In this document: one piece after another, positions 1-5,213 of the stretch
Layout: every line of letters begins with the position of its first letter
Numbering within the stretch: position 1 is the stretch's first letter
Assembly: GCA_903970565.1 (NCBI GenBank)
Contig: CAJCJE010000420.1
Location: 1 to 6,273, forward strand
Reading direction: 5' to 3'
DNA: 6,273 bases
DNA from: Candidatus Melainabacteria bacterium
Lineage (GTDB): Bacteria > Actinomycetota > Actinomycetes > Mycobacteriales > Pseudonocardiaceae
Program-made: the position numbers and the translations under genes
The notes under the pieces: model-generated
What the model saw: the letters and a program-made list of their open reading frames with translations, nothing else
What the model was told of the DNA's origin: nothing
The model's database searches: none

Positions 1-2854
1 CGGCATCACCTCCCAGCTGACCACCACCACCCGTTCCGGGATGGGCCAGTTCACCTTCCCCGCCGGCACCAGCTCGAACCTGCTGTTCAAGCTCTCCGAC
101 GGCGCGACCGGCGACAGTGCCACGCACTTCCAGGTGATCAGCAACACCGAGGTCGCCGGCTGGGTCACCAGCGGCAACTTCTGCGGTGCCAGTGACCAGT
201 ACAACGTGTACTTCGACATGCAGTTCAACCAGCCCTTCACCGCGCAGGGGACCTGGCAGAACTCCACGGTCAACGCCGGCGCCAAGGAACTGACCGACAC
301 CGGGAACGCGAAGAACACCCCGGCCACCTCCAAGGACAGCCACGGCAGGACCAGCACCCAGACCCCGGCGGTGCACGGCCCGACGCCGCAGACCAAGAAC
401 AAGGCGACGCCGCAGATCTCCCCGCCGGTTGCCGGCGCGGACGGTGCCTACGTCACCTTCGACACCACCAAGAACCCGACCGTGCTGGCCAAGGTCGGGC
501 TGTCCTACGTGAGCACGGGCAACGCGGCGGGCAACCTGAAGGCCGAGAATTCGGGCTGGAACTTCAACCAGGTCAAGACCAACGCGCACAACTCGTGGAA
601 CACCATGCTCAACCGCATCCAGATCGGCGGCGGCGGCACCACGCGCCAGACGCTGTTCTACACCGGGCTCTACCACTCGCTGTTGCACCCGAACGTCTTC
701 AGCGACGACAACGGCGAGTACATGGGCTTCGACGGCCAGATCCACACCGTCGCCCAGGGCCATGCGCAGTACGCCAACTACTCGGGCTGGGACATCTATC
801 GCGACCAGGTCCAGCTCGCCGCGATCGTCGCGCCGCAGCAGACCAGCGACTCGATCTCCTCGATGATCAACGACTACGAGCAGAGCGGTCAGCTGCCGAA
901 GTGGGCGTTGAACGACGGCGAGAGCTACGTGATGGTCGGTGACCCCGCCGACTCGATCATCGCCGACGCCTATGCCTTCGGTGCCAGGGACTTCGACACC
1001 AAGACCGCGTTACAGGCGATGCTGGCCGAGGCCGACCAGACCAGCAACATCCGGCCGGGCATGAACTACGACCAGTCCGTGGGCTACCTGCCGATGGACG
1101 GCACCTACGGCTGCTGCAACTTCTACGGTCCGGTCTCGACGCAGTTGGAGTACGACACCGCGGACCACTCGATCTCCACCTTCGCGGCGGCACTGGGTGA
1201 CAGGACCGATGCCGCGACGATGGCGGCTCGGGCACAGAACTGGACCAACGTGTTCAACCCCGGCACCAACTACATGGAGCCGAAGTACCTCAACGGTCAG
1301 TTCGAACCCGGCTTCACGCCGAGCAGCAGCAACGGTTTCGTCGAGGCCGACGCCGCGCAGTACACCCCGATGGTGCCCTTCGACATCAAGGGTCTGGCCA
1401 CCGCGGCCGGCGGCAACGCCGCCTGGCAGGGCCGGCTGGACACGCTGATGAGCAACATCTCCGACCCCGGTTCGGCCAATGCGGACCTGTCCAACGAGCC
1501 GAGCATCGAGATCCCCTGGGAATACGACTACGTCGGCGCTCCATACAAGACGCAGGAGGCCGTCCGCCAGGTCCAGCAGCAGTTGTGGAGCGACACCCCG
1601 GCCGGTTTCTTCGGCAATGACGACCTCGGCGCGATGAGTTCCTGGTACGTCTGGTCGGAGCTGGGCATGTACCCGGAGACTCCGGGTTCCTCCACCCTCG
1701 CGCTGGGCAGCCCGGTGTTCACCAACACCCTGATCCACCTGGCTGACAACAAGACCCTGACCATCAACGCGCCGAAGGCGGCAACGAACGCGCCCTACGT
1801 GCAGAGTCTGACCAACAACGGCAAGACCTGGAACAACGCGTACCTCCCGCCGACCGACCTGACCACGGGCGGCACGCTGAACTACGCGCTGGGCACCACC
1901 CCGAACACCAGCTGGGCCAGCTCGGCCTCGGCGGCTCCGCCCTCGGACACCACCAACCTGCTGCCGGCACTGGGTTACACCAGCTCGGGTGGTCAGGTCA
2001 TCGTGGCTCCCGGCTCGACCACCTCGATCAGCCTGGGTGCGCGCAGCCTGTCCAGTTCGGCGCAGTCGGTGTCCTGGACGGGAACCGCAGCCAGCGGTCT
2101 GACCGTCGGCCCGAACAACGGGACGATCTCGGTACCGGCTGACGGCGACGCCAGCCAGGCCGTCGCGGTGACCGCGCCGGCGACCGAGGGCCGCTACCTG
2201 GTGACCTTCGCGTTGACCTCCTCGACCGGTGTCAAGCTGCCCAACGCGCTGGTCGAGGTGGACGTCGCGAAGCCGGGTTCGCTGTGGCCGTACTACAACG
2301 ACGCGGGTGTGGTCTCCGACGGCTCCTCCACCTCGGCGAACTACGACGGCGACGGCTGGGCCTACTCGGCCGAGCAGTTGGCGGCCCAGGGCCTCACCCC
2401 CGGTAGCACGATCACCAGCGACGGGCTGAAGTACACCTTCCCGGACGAACAGCCCGGTCAGCTGGACAACATCGAGGCCGGCGGCCAGACCATCAGCCTG
2501 CCCGGCACCGCCAACGCCGCCAAGATCGGCATCCTGGGCAGTGCCACCAACGCCGATCCCGGCGCGCAGGGTGACGTCGTGGTGCACTTCACCGACGGCA
2601 CCTCGCAGACCATCCAGTTCGGACTGAGTGACTGGACCCTCGGGGCAAGTTCGTTCCCGCCGGCCTTCGGCAACGTCACCGCGGCGACCACCACCTACCG
2701 GGACAGCACCTCCGGTGGGGCCGCCCAGCAGATCAAGACCTACCTGTTCACCGCGGACGCGAGTCTGACGGCGGGCAGGACGGTCAGCGGCATCACCCTG
2801 CCGGCCACGGTCGACTCGGGCCAGATGCACGTGTTCGCCTTCGGCATCGGCTGA
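1..2854 (+). CDS. GH92 family alpha-mannosidase-type glycoside hydrolase, 5'-truncated
   Basis: The reading frame is open from base 2, so the N-terminus, including any signal peptide, lies outside the window. The ATG at 41 is internal, because the residues before it (GITSQLTTTTRSG) already match the conserved GH92 N-domain. Residues below count from that Met, giving 937 aa. The N-terminal beta-sandwich covers about 1-77 and 132-160. A Thr/Pro/Lys-rich insertion covers about 78-131. The (alpha/alpha)6 catalytic domain covers about 170-635, with recognisable blocks LFYTGLYHSLLHPN, NDGESYVMVGDPADSIIADAY (N291-) and GNDDLGAMSSWYVWSELGMYP (G525-). E435 in FVEADAAQY aligns with the family's catalytic acid, and D528 with one of the two base aspartates. 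A NEW3-like beta domain (about 644-745) and a further beta-rich module (about 745-937) follow. There is no LPXTG motif or C-terminal TM segment. GH92 enzymes are inverting, Ca2+-dependent exo-alpha-mannosidases acting on glycans outside the cell or in the periplasm. The linkage specificity here is unknown. Confidence 0.93.
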   Translation, partial: GITSQLTTTTRSGMGQFTFPAGTSSNLLFKLSDGATGDSATHFQVISNTEVAGWVTSGNFCGASDQYNVYFDMQFNQPFTAQGTWQNSTVNAGAKELTDTGNAKNTPATSKDSHGRTSTQTPAVHGPTPQTKNKATPQISPPVAGADGAYVTFDTTKNPTVLAKVGLSYVSTGNAAGNLKAENSGWNFNQVKTNAHNSWNTMLNRIQIGGGGTTRQTLFYTGLYHSLLHPNVFSDDNGEYMGFDGQIHTVAQGHAQYANYSGWDIYRDQVQLAAIVAPQQTSDSISSMINDYEQSGQLPKWALNDGESYVMVGDPADSIIADAYAFGARDFDTKTALQAMLAEADQTSNIRPGMNYDQSVGYLPMDGTYGCCNFYGPVSTQLEYDTADHSISTFAAALGDRTDAATMAARAQNWTNVFNPGTNYMEPKYLNGQFEPGFTPSSSNGFVEADAAQYTPMVPFDIKGLATAAGGNAAWQGRLDTLMSNISDPGSANADLSNEPSIEIPWEYDYVGAPYKTQEAVRQVQQQLWSDTPAGFFGNDDLGAMSSWYVWSELGMYPETPGSSTLALGSPVFTNTLIHLADNKTLTINAPKAATNAPYVQSLTNNGKTWNNAYLPPTDLTTGGTLNYALGTTPNTSWASSASAAPPSDTTNLLPALGYTSSGGQVIVAPGSTTSISLGARSLSSSAQSVSWTGTAASGLTVGPNNGTISVPADGDASQAVAVTAPATEGRYLVTFALTSSTGVKLPNALVEVDVAKPGSLWPYYNDAGVVSDGSSTSANYDGDGWAYSAEQLAAQGLTPGSTITSDGLKYTFPDEQPGQLDNIEAGGQTISLPGTANAAKIGILGSATNADPGAQGDVVVHFTDGTSQTIQFGLSDWTLGASSFPPAFGNVTAATTTYRDSTSGGAAQQIKTYLFTADASLTAGRTVSGITLPATVDSGQMHVFAFGIG
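1966..2278 (+). other. NEW3-like beta-sandwich domain within the GH92 protein
   Basis: Residues about 644-745, counted from the Met at base 41, follow the catalytic domain. They read as an Ig-like beta-sandwich rich in Ser, Thr and Val. The C-terminal part (APATEGRYLVTFALTSSTG) resembles the NPCBM-associated/NEW3 repeats found after catalytic domains in actinobacterial glycosidases. Its role is probably structural or in carbohydrate contact. The boundary and family assignment come from visual similarity only. Confidence 0.5.
2276..2854 (+). other. C-terminal beta-rich module of the GH92 protein
   Basis: The last roughly 190 residues begin near LWPYYNDAGVVSDG and run to the stop. They contain regularly spaced Gly, Asp and aromatic residues, no membrane segment and no sorting signal. 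The pattern (WPYYNDAGVVSDG, then GDGWAYS, then a late HVFAFGIG strand) resembles a C-terminal module seen on other secreted actinobacterial hydrolases. A carbohydrate-binding or cell-surface role is inferred, not shown. I do not recognise a named family with confidence. Confidence 0.45.
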
Positions 2855-2869
2855 TCCCGATCGCCGTAT

Positions 2870-2891
2870 GCCTGCTCGGCCCCGAGTAGGC
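2870..2891 (+). terminator. First hairpin downstream of the GH92 gene
   Basis: The arms GCCTGCTCGG (2870-2879) and CCGAGTAGGC (2882-2891) pair over up to 10 bp in RNA, including one G-U wobble. Steric limits on the loop would open the innermost pair or two. It begins 15 bases after the GH92 stop codon and has no T-tract. It lies directly before a stronger hairpin, and together they look like a tandem terminator. Confidence 0.5.
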
Positions 2892-2896
2892 GATGA

Positions 2897-2933
2897 CTGA
2901 TGGCCCGTGCGCTACCCGCGCACGGGCCATCAG
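2897..2933 (+). terminator. Perfect 16-bp hairpin, probable GH92 transcription terminator
   Basis: The arms at 2897-2912 (CTGATGGCCCGTGCGC) and 2918-2933 (GCGCACGGGCCATCAG) are exact reverse complements around a 5-base loop, TACCC. The stem is G+C rich and lies 42 bases after the GH92 stop codon. No T-run follows. This is common for actinobacterial hairpin terminators, although it leaves termination efficiency unproven. Confidence 0.75.
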
Positions 2934-2991
2934 CGTGTCCGAGCACCAACCTGTCATCGATCGGCGCGCGTCGCGAGGCAGCCGCGCTCTC

Positions 2992-2997
2992 TACGAT
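2992..2997 (+). promoter_or_regulatory. Candidate -10 element for the threonine aldolase gene
   Basis: TACGAT fits the actinobacterial TANNNT -10 pattern. It lies downstream of the GH92 terminator hairpins and about 48 bases before the aldolase ATG, so transcription would start near 3004 with a short leader. No convincing -35 hexamer is present at 17-19 bp spacing (the region near 2968-2973 reads GCGTCG), so the call is tentative. Confidence 0.35.
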
Positions 2998-3027
2998 GAA
3001 ACCCGACGCGGGCGACGACCCCGCGCG

Positions 3028-3034
3028 AAGGGAG
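3028..3034 (+). promoter_or_regulatory. Ribosome binding site of the threonine aldolase gene
   Basis: AAGGGAG is a good Shine-Dalgarno match ending 10 bases before the ATG at 3045. It supports that start over later in-frame methionines. Confidence 0.7.
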
Positions 3035-3044
3035 CAACGCGCAG

Positions 3045-4103
3045 ATGGACGCACCAGTCGATCTTCGGTCGGACACGGTGAGCAGGCCCTCGGCCGCCAT
3101 GCGCCACGCGATGGCAACGGCGGAGGTCGGCGACGACTGGTACGGCGACGATCCGACGGTCAACCGACTCCAGGACCTGGCCGCCGAGCTGACCGGCAAA
3201 CCGGCGGCCGCGTTCCTGCCCACCGGCACGATGTGCAACCAGATCGCGCTGAGCATCCTCGGCCGCACCGGCCACTCGGTGATCTGTGAGGCCACCGCGC
3301 ATATCGGCGACAACGAGGCGGCGTCCTCGGCCGCGCTGTCCGGTATCGCCTTTCACTACCTCCCGGCCGCCGATGCCGGGGCGCTCACCGCCGACCAGAT
3401 AGCCACCGCGCTGGAACCCGACCCGTACCACGTCGAGGTCGTCGACCTGGTCGCGTTGGAGAACACCCACCAGGCCAGTGGCGGCTCGGTACTGCCGGTG
3501 GCGGAGGTCCGCGCCATCAGCAAGATCTGCGCCGAACACAACCTGCCGCTCTACCTCGACGGCGCCCGGATCTTCAACGCCTGCGTGGTCACCGGCGCCT
3601 CGATCGCGGACTACGCCGCCGAGACCACCGCGATGATGTTCTGTCTGTCCAAGGGACTCGGCGCGCCCATCGGCTCGATGCTGGTCGGCGACACCGAATT
3701 CATCACGGAGGTCCGCCGGCGCAAGATCCTCTTCGGCGGCGCCTGGCGACAGGCCGGATTCCTGGCCGCGGCCGGCATCCTTGCCCTGCAAGAAGGTCCG
3801 GACCGGCTCGCGGAGGATCACGCGAACGCGCGGCGGCTCGCCGAAGGGGTCGCGGAGATCCTGCCCGGCAGCATCGACCCGGCACGGGTGCCGACGAACA
3901 TCCTGTTCATCGATGTCGCCGGACACGGGCACGGTCTACGGGAATGGGTGCGGCGACTGGCCGCGCAGGGGCTGCTGGTGACCACCATCGGCAGCCGGCT
4001 GCGGATGGTCACCCACGTCAACATCGGCCGCCAGCAGATCACCGACGCGCTGGCCGCCTGGCGCACCGTCGCCGCCGAACTGGGCACGGGCAGCAAGGGC
4101 TGA
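3045..4103 (+). CDS. ltaE: Low-specificity L-threonine aldolase family PLP enzyme
   Basis: This complete 352-aa protein belongs to the beta-eliminating lyase/threonine aldolase family of fold-type I PLP enzymes, whose usual length is about 330-360 aa. It should cleave L-threonine or L-allo-threonine to glycine and acetaldehyde in the cytoplasm. The N-terminal signature DLRSDTVSRPSAAMRHAM followed by EVGDDWYGDDPTVNRL is diagnostic. LPTGTMCNQIA (59-69) would hold the PLP phosphate. H86 in EATAHIGDNEA stacks on the cofactor ring, ENTH ends at H142, and D172 and R175 lie in YLDGARIFNA. K203 in FCLSKGLGAPIGSM is the Schiff-base lysine. All key residues are intact. The ATG has a good Shine-Dalgarno sequence. 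The gene appears to be its own transcription unit between hairpins upstream (2870-2933) and downstream (4117-4153). It meets the reductase gene convergently. Related PLP lyases acting on other beta-hydroxy amino acids cannot be excluded. Confidence 0.93.
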   Translation: MDAPVDLRSDTVSRPSAAMRHAMATAEVGDDWYGDDPTVNRLQDLAAELTGKPAAAFLPTGTMCNQIALSILGRTGHSVICEATAHIGDNEAASSAALSGIAFHYLPAADAGALTADQIATALEPDPYHVEVVDLVALENTHQASGGSVLPVAEVRAISKICAEHNLPLYLDGARIFNACVVTGASIADYAAETTAMMFCLSKGLGAPIGSMLVGDTEFITEVRRRKILFGGAWRQAGFLAAAGILALQEGPDRLAEDHANARRLAEGVAEILPGSIDPARVPTNILFIDVAGHGHGLREWVRRLAAQGLLVTTIGSRLRMVTHVNIGRQQITDALAAWRTVAAELGTGSKG

Positions 4104-4116
4104 ACTCCTACGTAGA

Positions 4117-4153
4117 CGGTTGGCCGGGAACCTGCGCGGTTCCCGGCCAACCG
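4117..4153. terminator. Perfect 16-bp hairpin between convergent genes, probable bidirectional terminator
   Basis: The arms at 4117-4132 (CGGTTGGCCGGGAACC) and 4138-4153 (GGTTCCCGGCCAACCG) are exact reverse complements around the loop TGCGC. The hairpin occupies most of the 56-base gap between the aldolase stop at 4103 and the reductase stop at 4160. A perfect stem works from either strand, so one element could end both transcripts. No clear T-tract follows on either side. Confidence 0.8.
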
Positions 4154-4159
4154 GAGCGC

Positions 4160-4993
4160 TCACGCCTGGTTGAACTGGTCCGGGTCGGGGCCGGTGCGGT
4201 GCCCCTTGTCCAGCGCGGTCAACGCATCGACCTCGGCCGGGGCGAGTTCGAAGTCGAACAGGCTGATGTTCTCGGTGATCCGGGACGGGGTCACCGACTT
4301 CGGAATGACGATGTTGCCCAACTGTAGATGCCAGCGGAGGATCACCTGGGCCGCGGTGCGGCCGTGTTTGGCGGCGATCTCGGCAACCGTCGGATGGTCC
4401 AGCAGTTCGCCGCCCTGGGCCAGCGGACTCCAGGCCTCGGTGGCGATGCCGTGCTCGGCGTGGAAGGCCCGCAGTTCGGTCTGGACCAGGAACGGGTGCA
4501 GCTCGATCTGGTTCACCGCCGGCACGACGGAGGAGTTGTCCATCAGCCGCCGCAGGTGCGCGGGCTGGAAGTTGGACACGCCGATCGCGCGGGACCGGCC
4601 GTCGGAGACGATCTTCTCGAAGGCGCGCCAGGTGTCCAGATACCTGTCCCTGGCCGGAGTCGGCCAGTGGATGAGGTAGAGGTCGACGTACTCCAGGCCG
4701 AGCGCGCCGAGGCTGTGGTCGAGGGCACGCAGCGTCTCGTCGTAGCCCTGGTGGCTGTTCCACAGTTTCGTGGTGACGAACACGTCGTCGCGGTTGAGGT
4801 CGGCCTCGGCCAGCGCGGCGCCGACACCTTTCTCGTTGCGATAGGCGGCGGCGGTGTCGATGCTGCGGTAACCGGCCCGCAGCGCGGTACTCACCGCAGC
4901 GGTGGTCTCCGCATCCGGGACCTGGAACACCCCGAAGCCCAACTGCGGCATGACCACGCCGTTGTTCAGTTCAATGGTCGGAATGTCAGTCAA
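4160..4993 (-). CDS. Aldo/keto reductase, 2,5-diketo-D-gluconate reductase-like
   Basis: This is a cytoplasmic, NADPH-dependent (beta/alpha)8-barrel reductase of 277 aa, the normal length for AKR families 3 and 5. Counting from the TTG start at 4993, the catalytic tetrad is D46 (SIDTAAAY), Y51, K76 (TTKLW) and H109 (LIHWP). NQIELHP at 161-167 lines the nicotinamide pocket. IPKSVTPSRITEN (230-242), with K232, S233 and R238, is the NADPH 2'-phosphate motif. The substrate is probably an aldehyde or ketone (2,5-diketogluconate, methylglyoxal or similar) and cannot be set from sequence. I chose TTG 4993 because GGAAAGGA (5008-5001) lies 7 bases upstream. The resulting N-terminus, MTDIPTIELNNGVVMPQLGFG, fits the family. 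An earlier in-frame TTG at 5020 would add nine residues, would lack an evident Shine-Dalgarno sequence, and would place the good one inside the gene. An operator-like palindrome upstream suggests regulation. Confidence 0.93.
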   Translation of the reverse strand: MTDIPTIELNNGVVMPQLGFGVFQVPDAETTAAVSTALRAGYRSIDTAAAYRNEKGVGAALAEADLNRDDVFVTTKLWNSHQGYDETLRALDHSLGALGLEYVDLYLIHWPTPARDRYLDTWRAFEKIVSDGRSRAIGVSNFQPAHLRRLMDNSSVVPAVNQIELHPFLVQTELRAFHAEHGIATEAWSPLAQGGELLDHPTVAEIAAKHGRTAAQVILRWHLQLGNIVIPKSVTPSRITENISLFDFELAPAEVDALTALDKGHRTGPDPDQFNQA

Positions 4994-5000
4994 TTCCGCG

Positions 5001-5008
5001 TCCTTTCC
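5001..5008 (-). promoter_or_regulatory. Ribosome binding site that fixes the TTG start of the reductase
   Basis: On the minus strand the sequence reads GGAAAGGA, followed by 7 bases (CGCGGAA) and TTG ACT GAC ATT CCG. No in-frame ATG occurs until residue 15, inside the conserved first strand. The non-ATG start therefore rests on this site. Confidence 0.65.
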
Positions 5009-5056
5009 AACGATCGGCAACCATCGGACTCGCGCGCTGGTTACGCACGCGATAGT

Positions 5057-5084
5057 TGCATACGCCTGATACTGGCGTAAGCAA
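5057..5084 (-). promoter_or_regulatory. Candidate promoter of the reductase gene
   Basis: Read on the minus strand, TTGCTT (5084-5079) and TATGCA (5062-5057) are separated by 16 bases. This gives a plausible -35/-10 pair about 60 bases upstream of the TTG start. An alternative pair is TTGCGA (near 5097-5092), 17 bases, then CAGTAT (5074-5069). Both overlap the 5061-5079 palindrome. The call rests on hexamer resemblance only. Confidence 0.4.
5061..5079. promoter_or_regulatory. 19-bp palindrome, putative repressor or activator operator
   Basis: TACGCCTGATACTGGCGTA has exact 6-bp arms (TACGCC/GGCGTA), and one more internal pair matches in the 7-base centre. After one mismatched base on each side, GC/GC extends the symmetry to 5058-5082. 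It falls between the candidate -35 and -10 of the reductase gene, a typical position for a dimeric helix-turn-helix regulator. The regulator is not in this window. Confidence 0.55.
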
Positions 5085-5093
5085 TCTTGACTC

Positions 5094-5117
5094 GCAACCT
5101 GACCGGATTGAGGTTGC
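5094..5117. repeat. Inverted repeat upstream of the reductase promoter
   Basis: GCAACCT (5094-5100) and AGGTTGC (5111-5117) are exact reverse complements separated by GACCGGATTG. The centre is 35-36 bases upstream of the centre of the 5061-5079 palindrome, so it could be a second protein-binding site. A weak RNA hairpin downstream of the cyclase gene is also possible. Confidence 0.4.
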
Positions 5118-5128
5118 TCACGTCGATG

Positions 5129-5154
5129 CGCTGACCGAAGTGTTCCCGCTGACC
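5129..5154. repeat. Short direct repeat CGCTGACC
   Basis: CGCTGACC occurs at 5129-5136 and again at 5147-5154, 18 bp start to start, in the intergenic region between the cyclase stop and the reductase promoter. An 8-base repeat could be chance in G+C-rich DNA. The second copy is also part of the imperfect dyad CGCTG-AC-CAGCG (5147-5158), flanked by GTTC and GAAC. Confidence 0.3.
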
Positions 5155-5160
5155 AGCGAA
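5142..5160 (-). terminator. Weak hairpin downstream of the cyclase gene
   Basis: CGCTG (5147-5151) and CAGCG (5154-5158) pair, with outer GTTC/GAAC pairs interrupted by a bulged C. It lies about 55-70 bases beyond the cyclase stop on the minus strand and has no T-tract. A smaller TCAGT/ACTGA stem (5186-5199) is closer to the stop. Either could end the cyclase transcript, but both are much weaker than the hairpins elsewhere in this window. Confidence 0.25.
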
Positions 5161-5213
5161 CCGAAACGTGCTCGGACGGCTAATTTCAGTCTTCACTGAC
5201 GTTATCGTGTAAA

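Larger units (their letters stand above)
4994..5213. other. Regulatory intergenic region between cyclase and reductase genes
   Basis: This 220-bp stretch has no supportable gene. It holds the reductase ribosome binding site and candidate promoter, two inverted repeats (5061-5079 and 5094-5117), a short direct repeat (5129-5154) and weak hairpins. The segment from about 5170 to 5213 is visibly richer in A+T than the rest of the window. Confidence 0.6.

Noticed and set aside
1010..2830. A 606-codon open frame on the minus strand, antisense to the GH92 gene
   Set aside because: Its translation is Arg/Gly/Val-rich with no recognisable domain. It mirrors the third-position G/C bias of the GH92 gene, which carries clear family motifs in the opposite strand, so it is a shadow frame.
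2892..3289. Small plus-strand frames beginning in or near the terminator hairpin (for example 2893-3081 and 2900-3289)
   Set aside because: Their starts lie within the 16-bp hairpin, they have no ribosome binding site, and they overlap the real aldolase gene out of frame.
2991..3932. A 313-codon minus-strand frame opposite the threonine aldolase gene
   Set aside because: It has low-complexity Arg/Gly/Asp-rich composition and no ribosome binding site or motifs, while the plus-strand frame is an intact enzyme with all catalytic residues.
3936..4763. A 275-codon minus-strand frame overlapping the reductase gene in another frame
   Set aside because: It runs across the end of the aldolase, the hairpin and the reductase, and its composition is Arg/Pro-rich. 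The reductase frame explains this DNA fully.
4328..5080. A 250-codon plus-strand frame antisense to the reductase and its promoter
   Set aside because: It is an antisense shadow of the reductase gene with no recognisable protein features, and it continues into the regulatory region.
5087..5116. TTGACT at 5087-5092 on the plus strand as a -35 of a rightward promoter
   Set aside because: No matching -10 at normal spacing (the site reads GAGGTT), and only the convergent cyclase gene lies downstream.
5094..5117. A SoxR/MerR-type box reading of the GCAACCT/AGGTTGC dyad
   Set aside because: Only the outer bases are symmetric, the centre does not match a known box, and the site is not placed between clear -35 and -10 elements. 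It is kept only as an unassigned inverted repeat.
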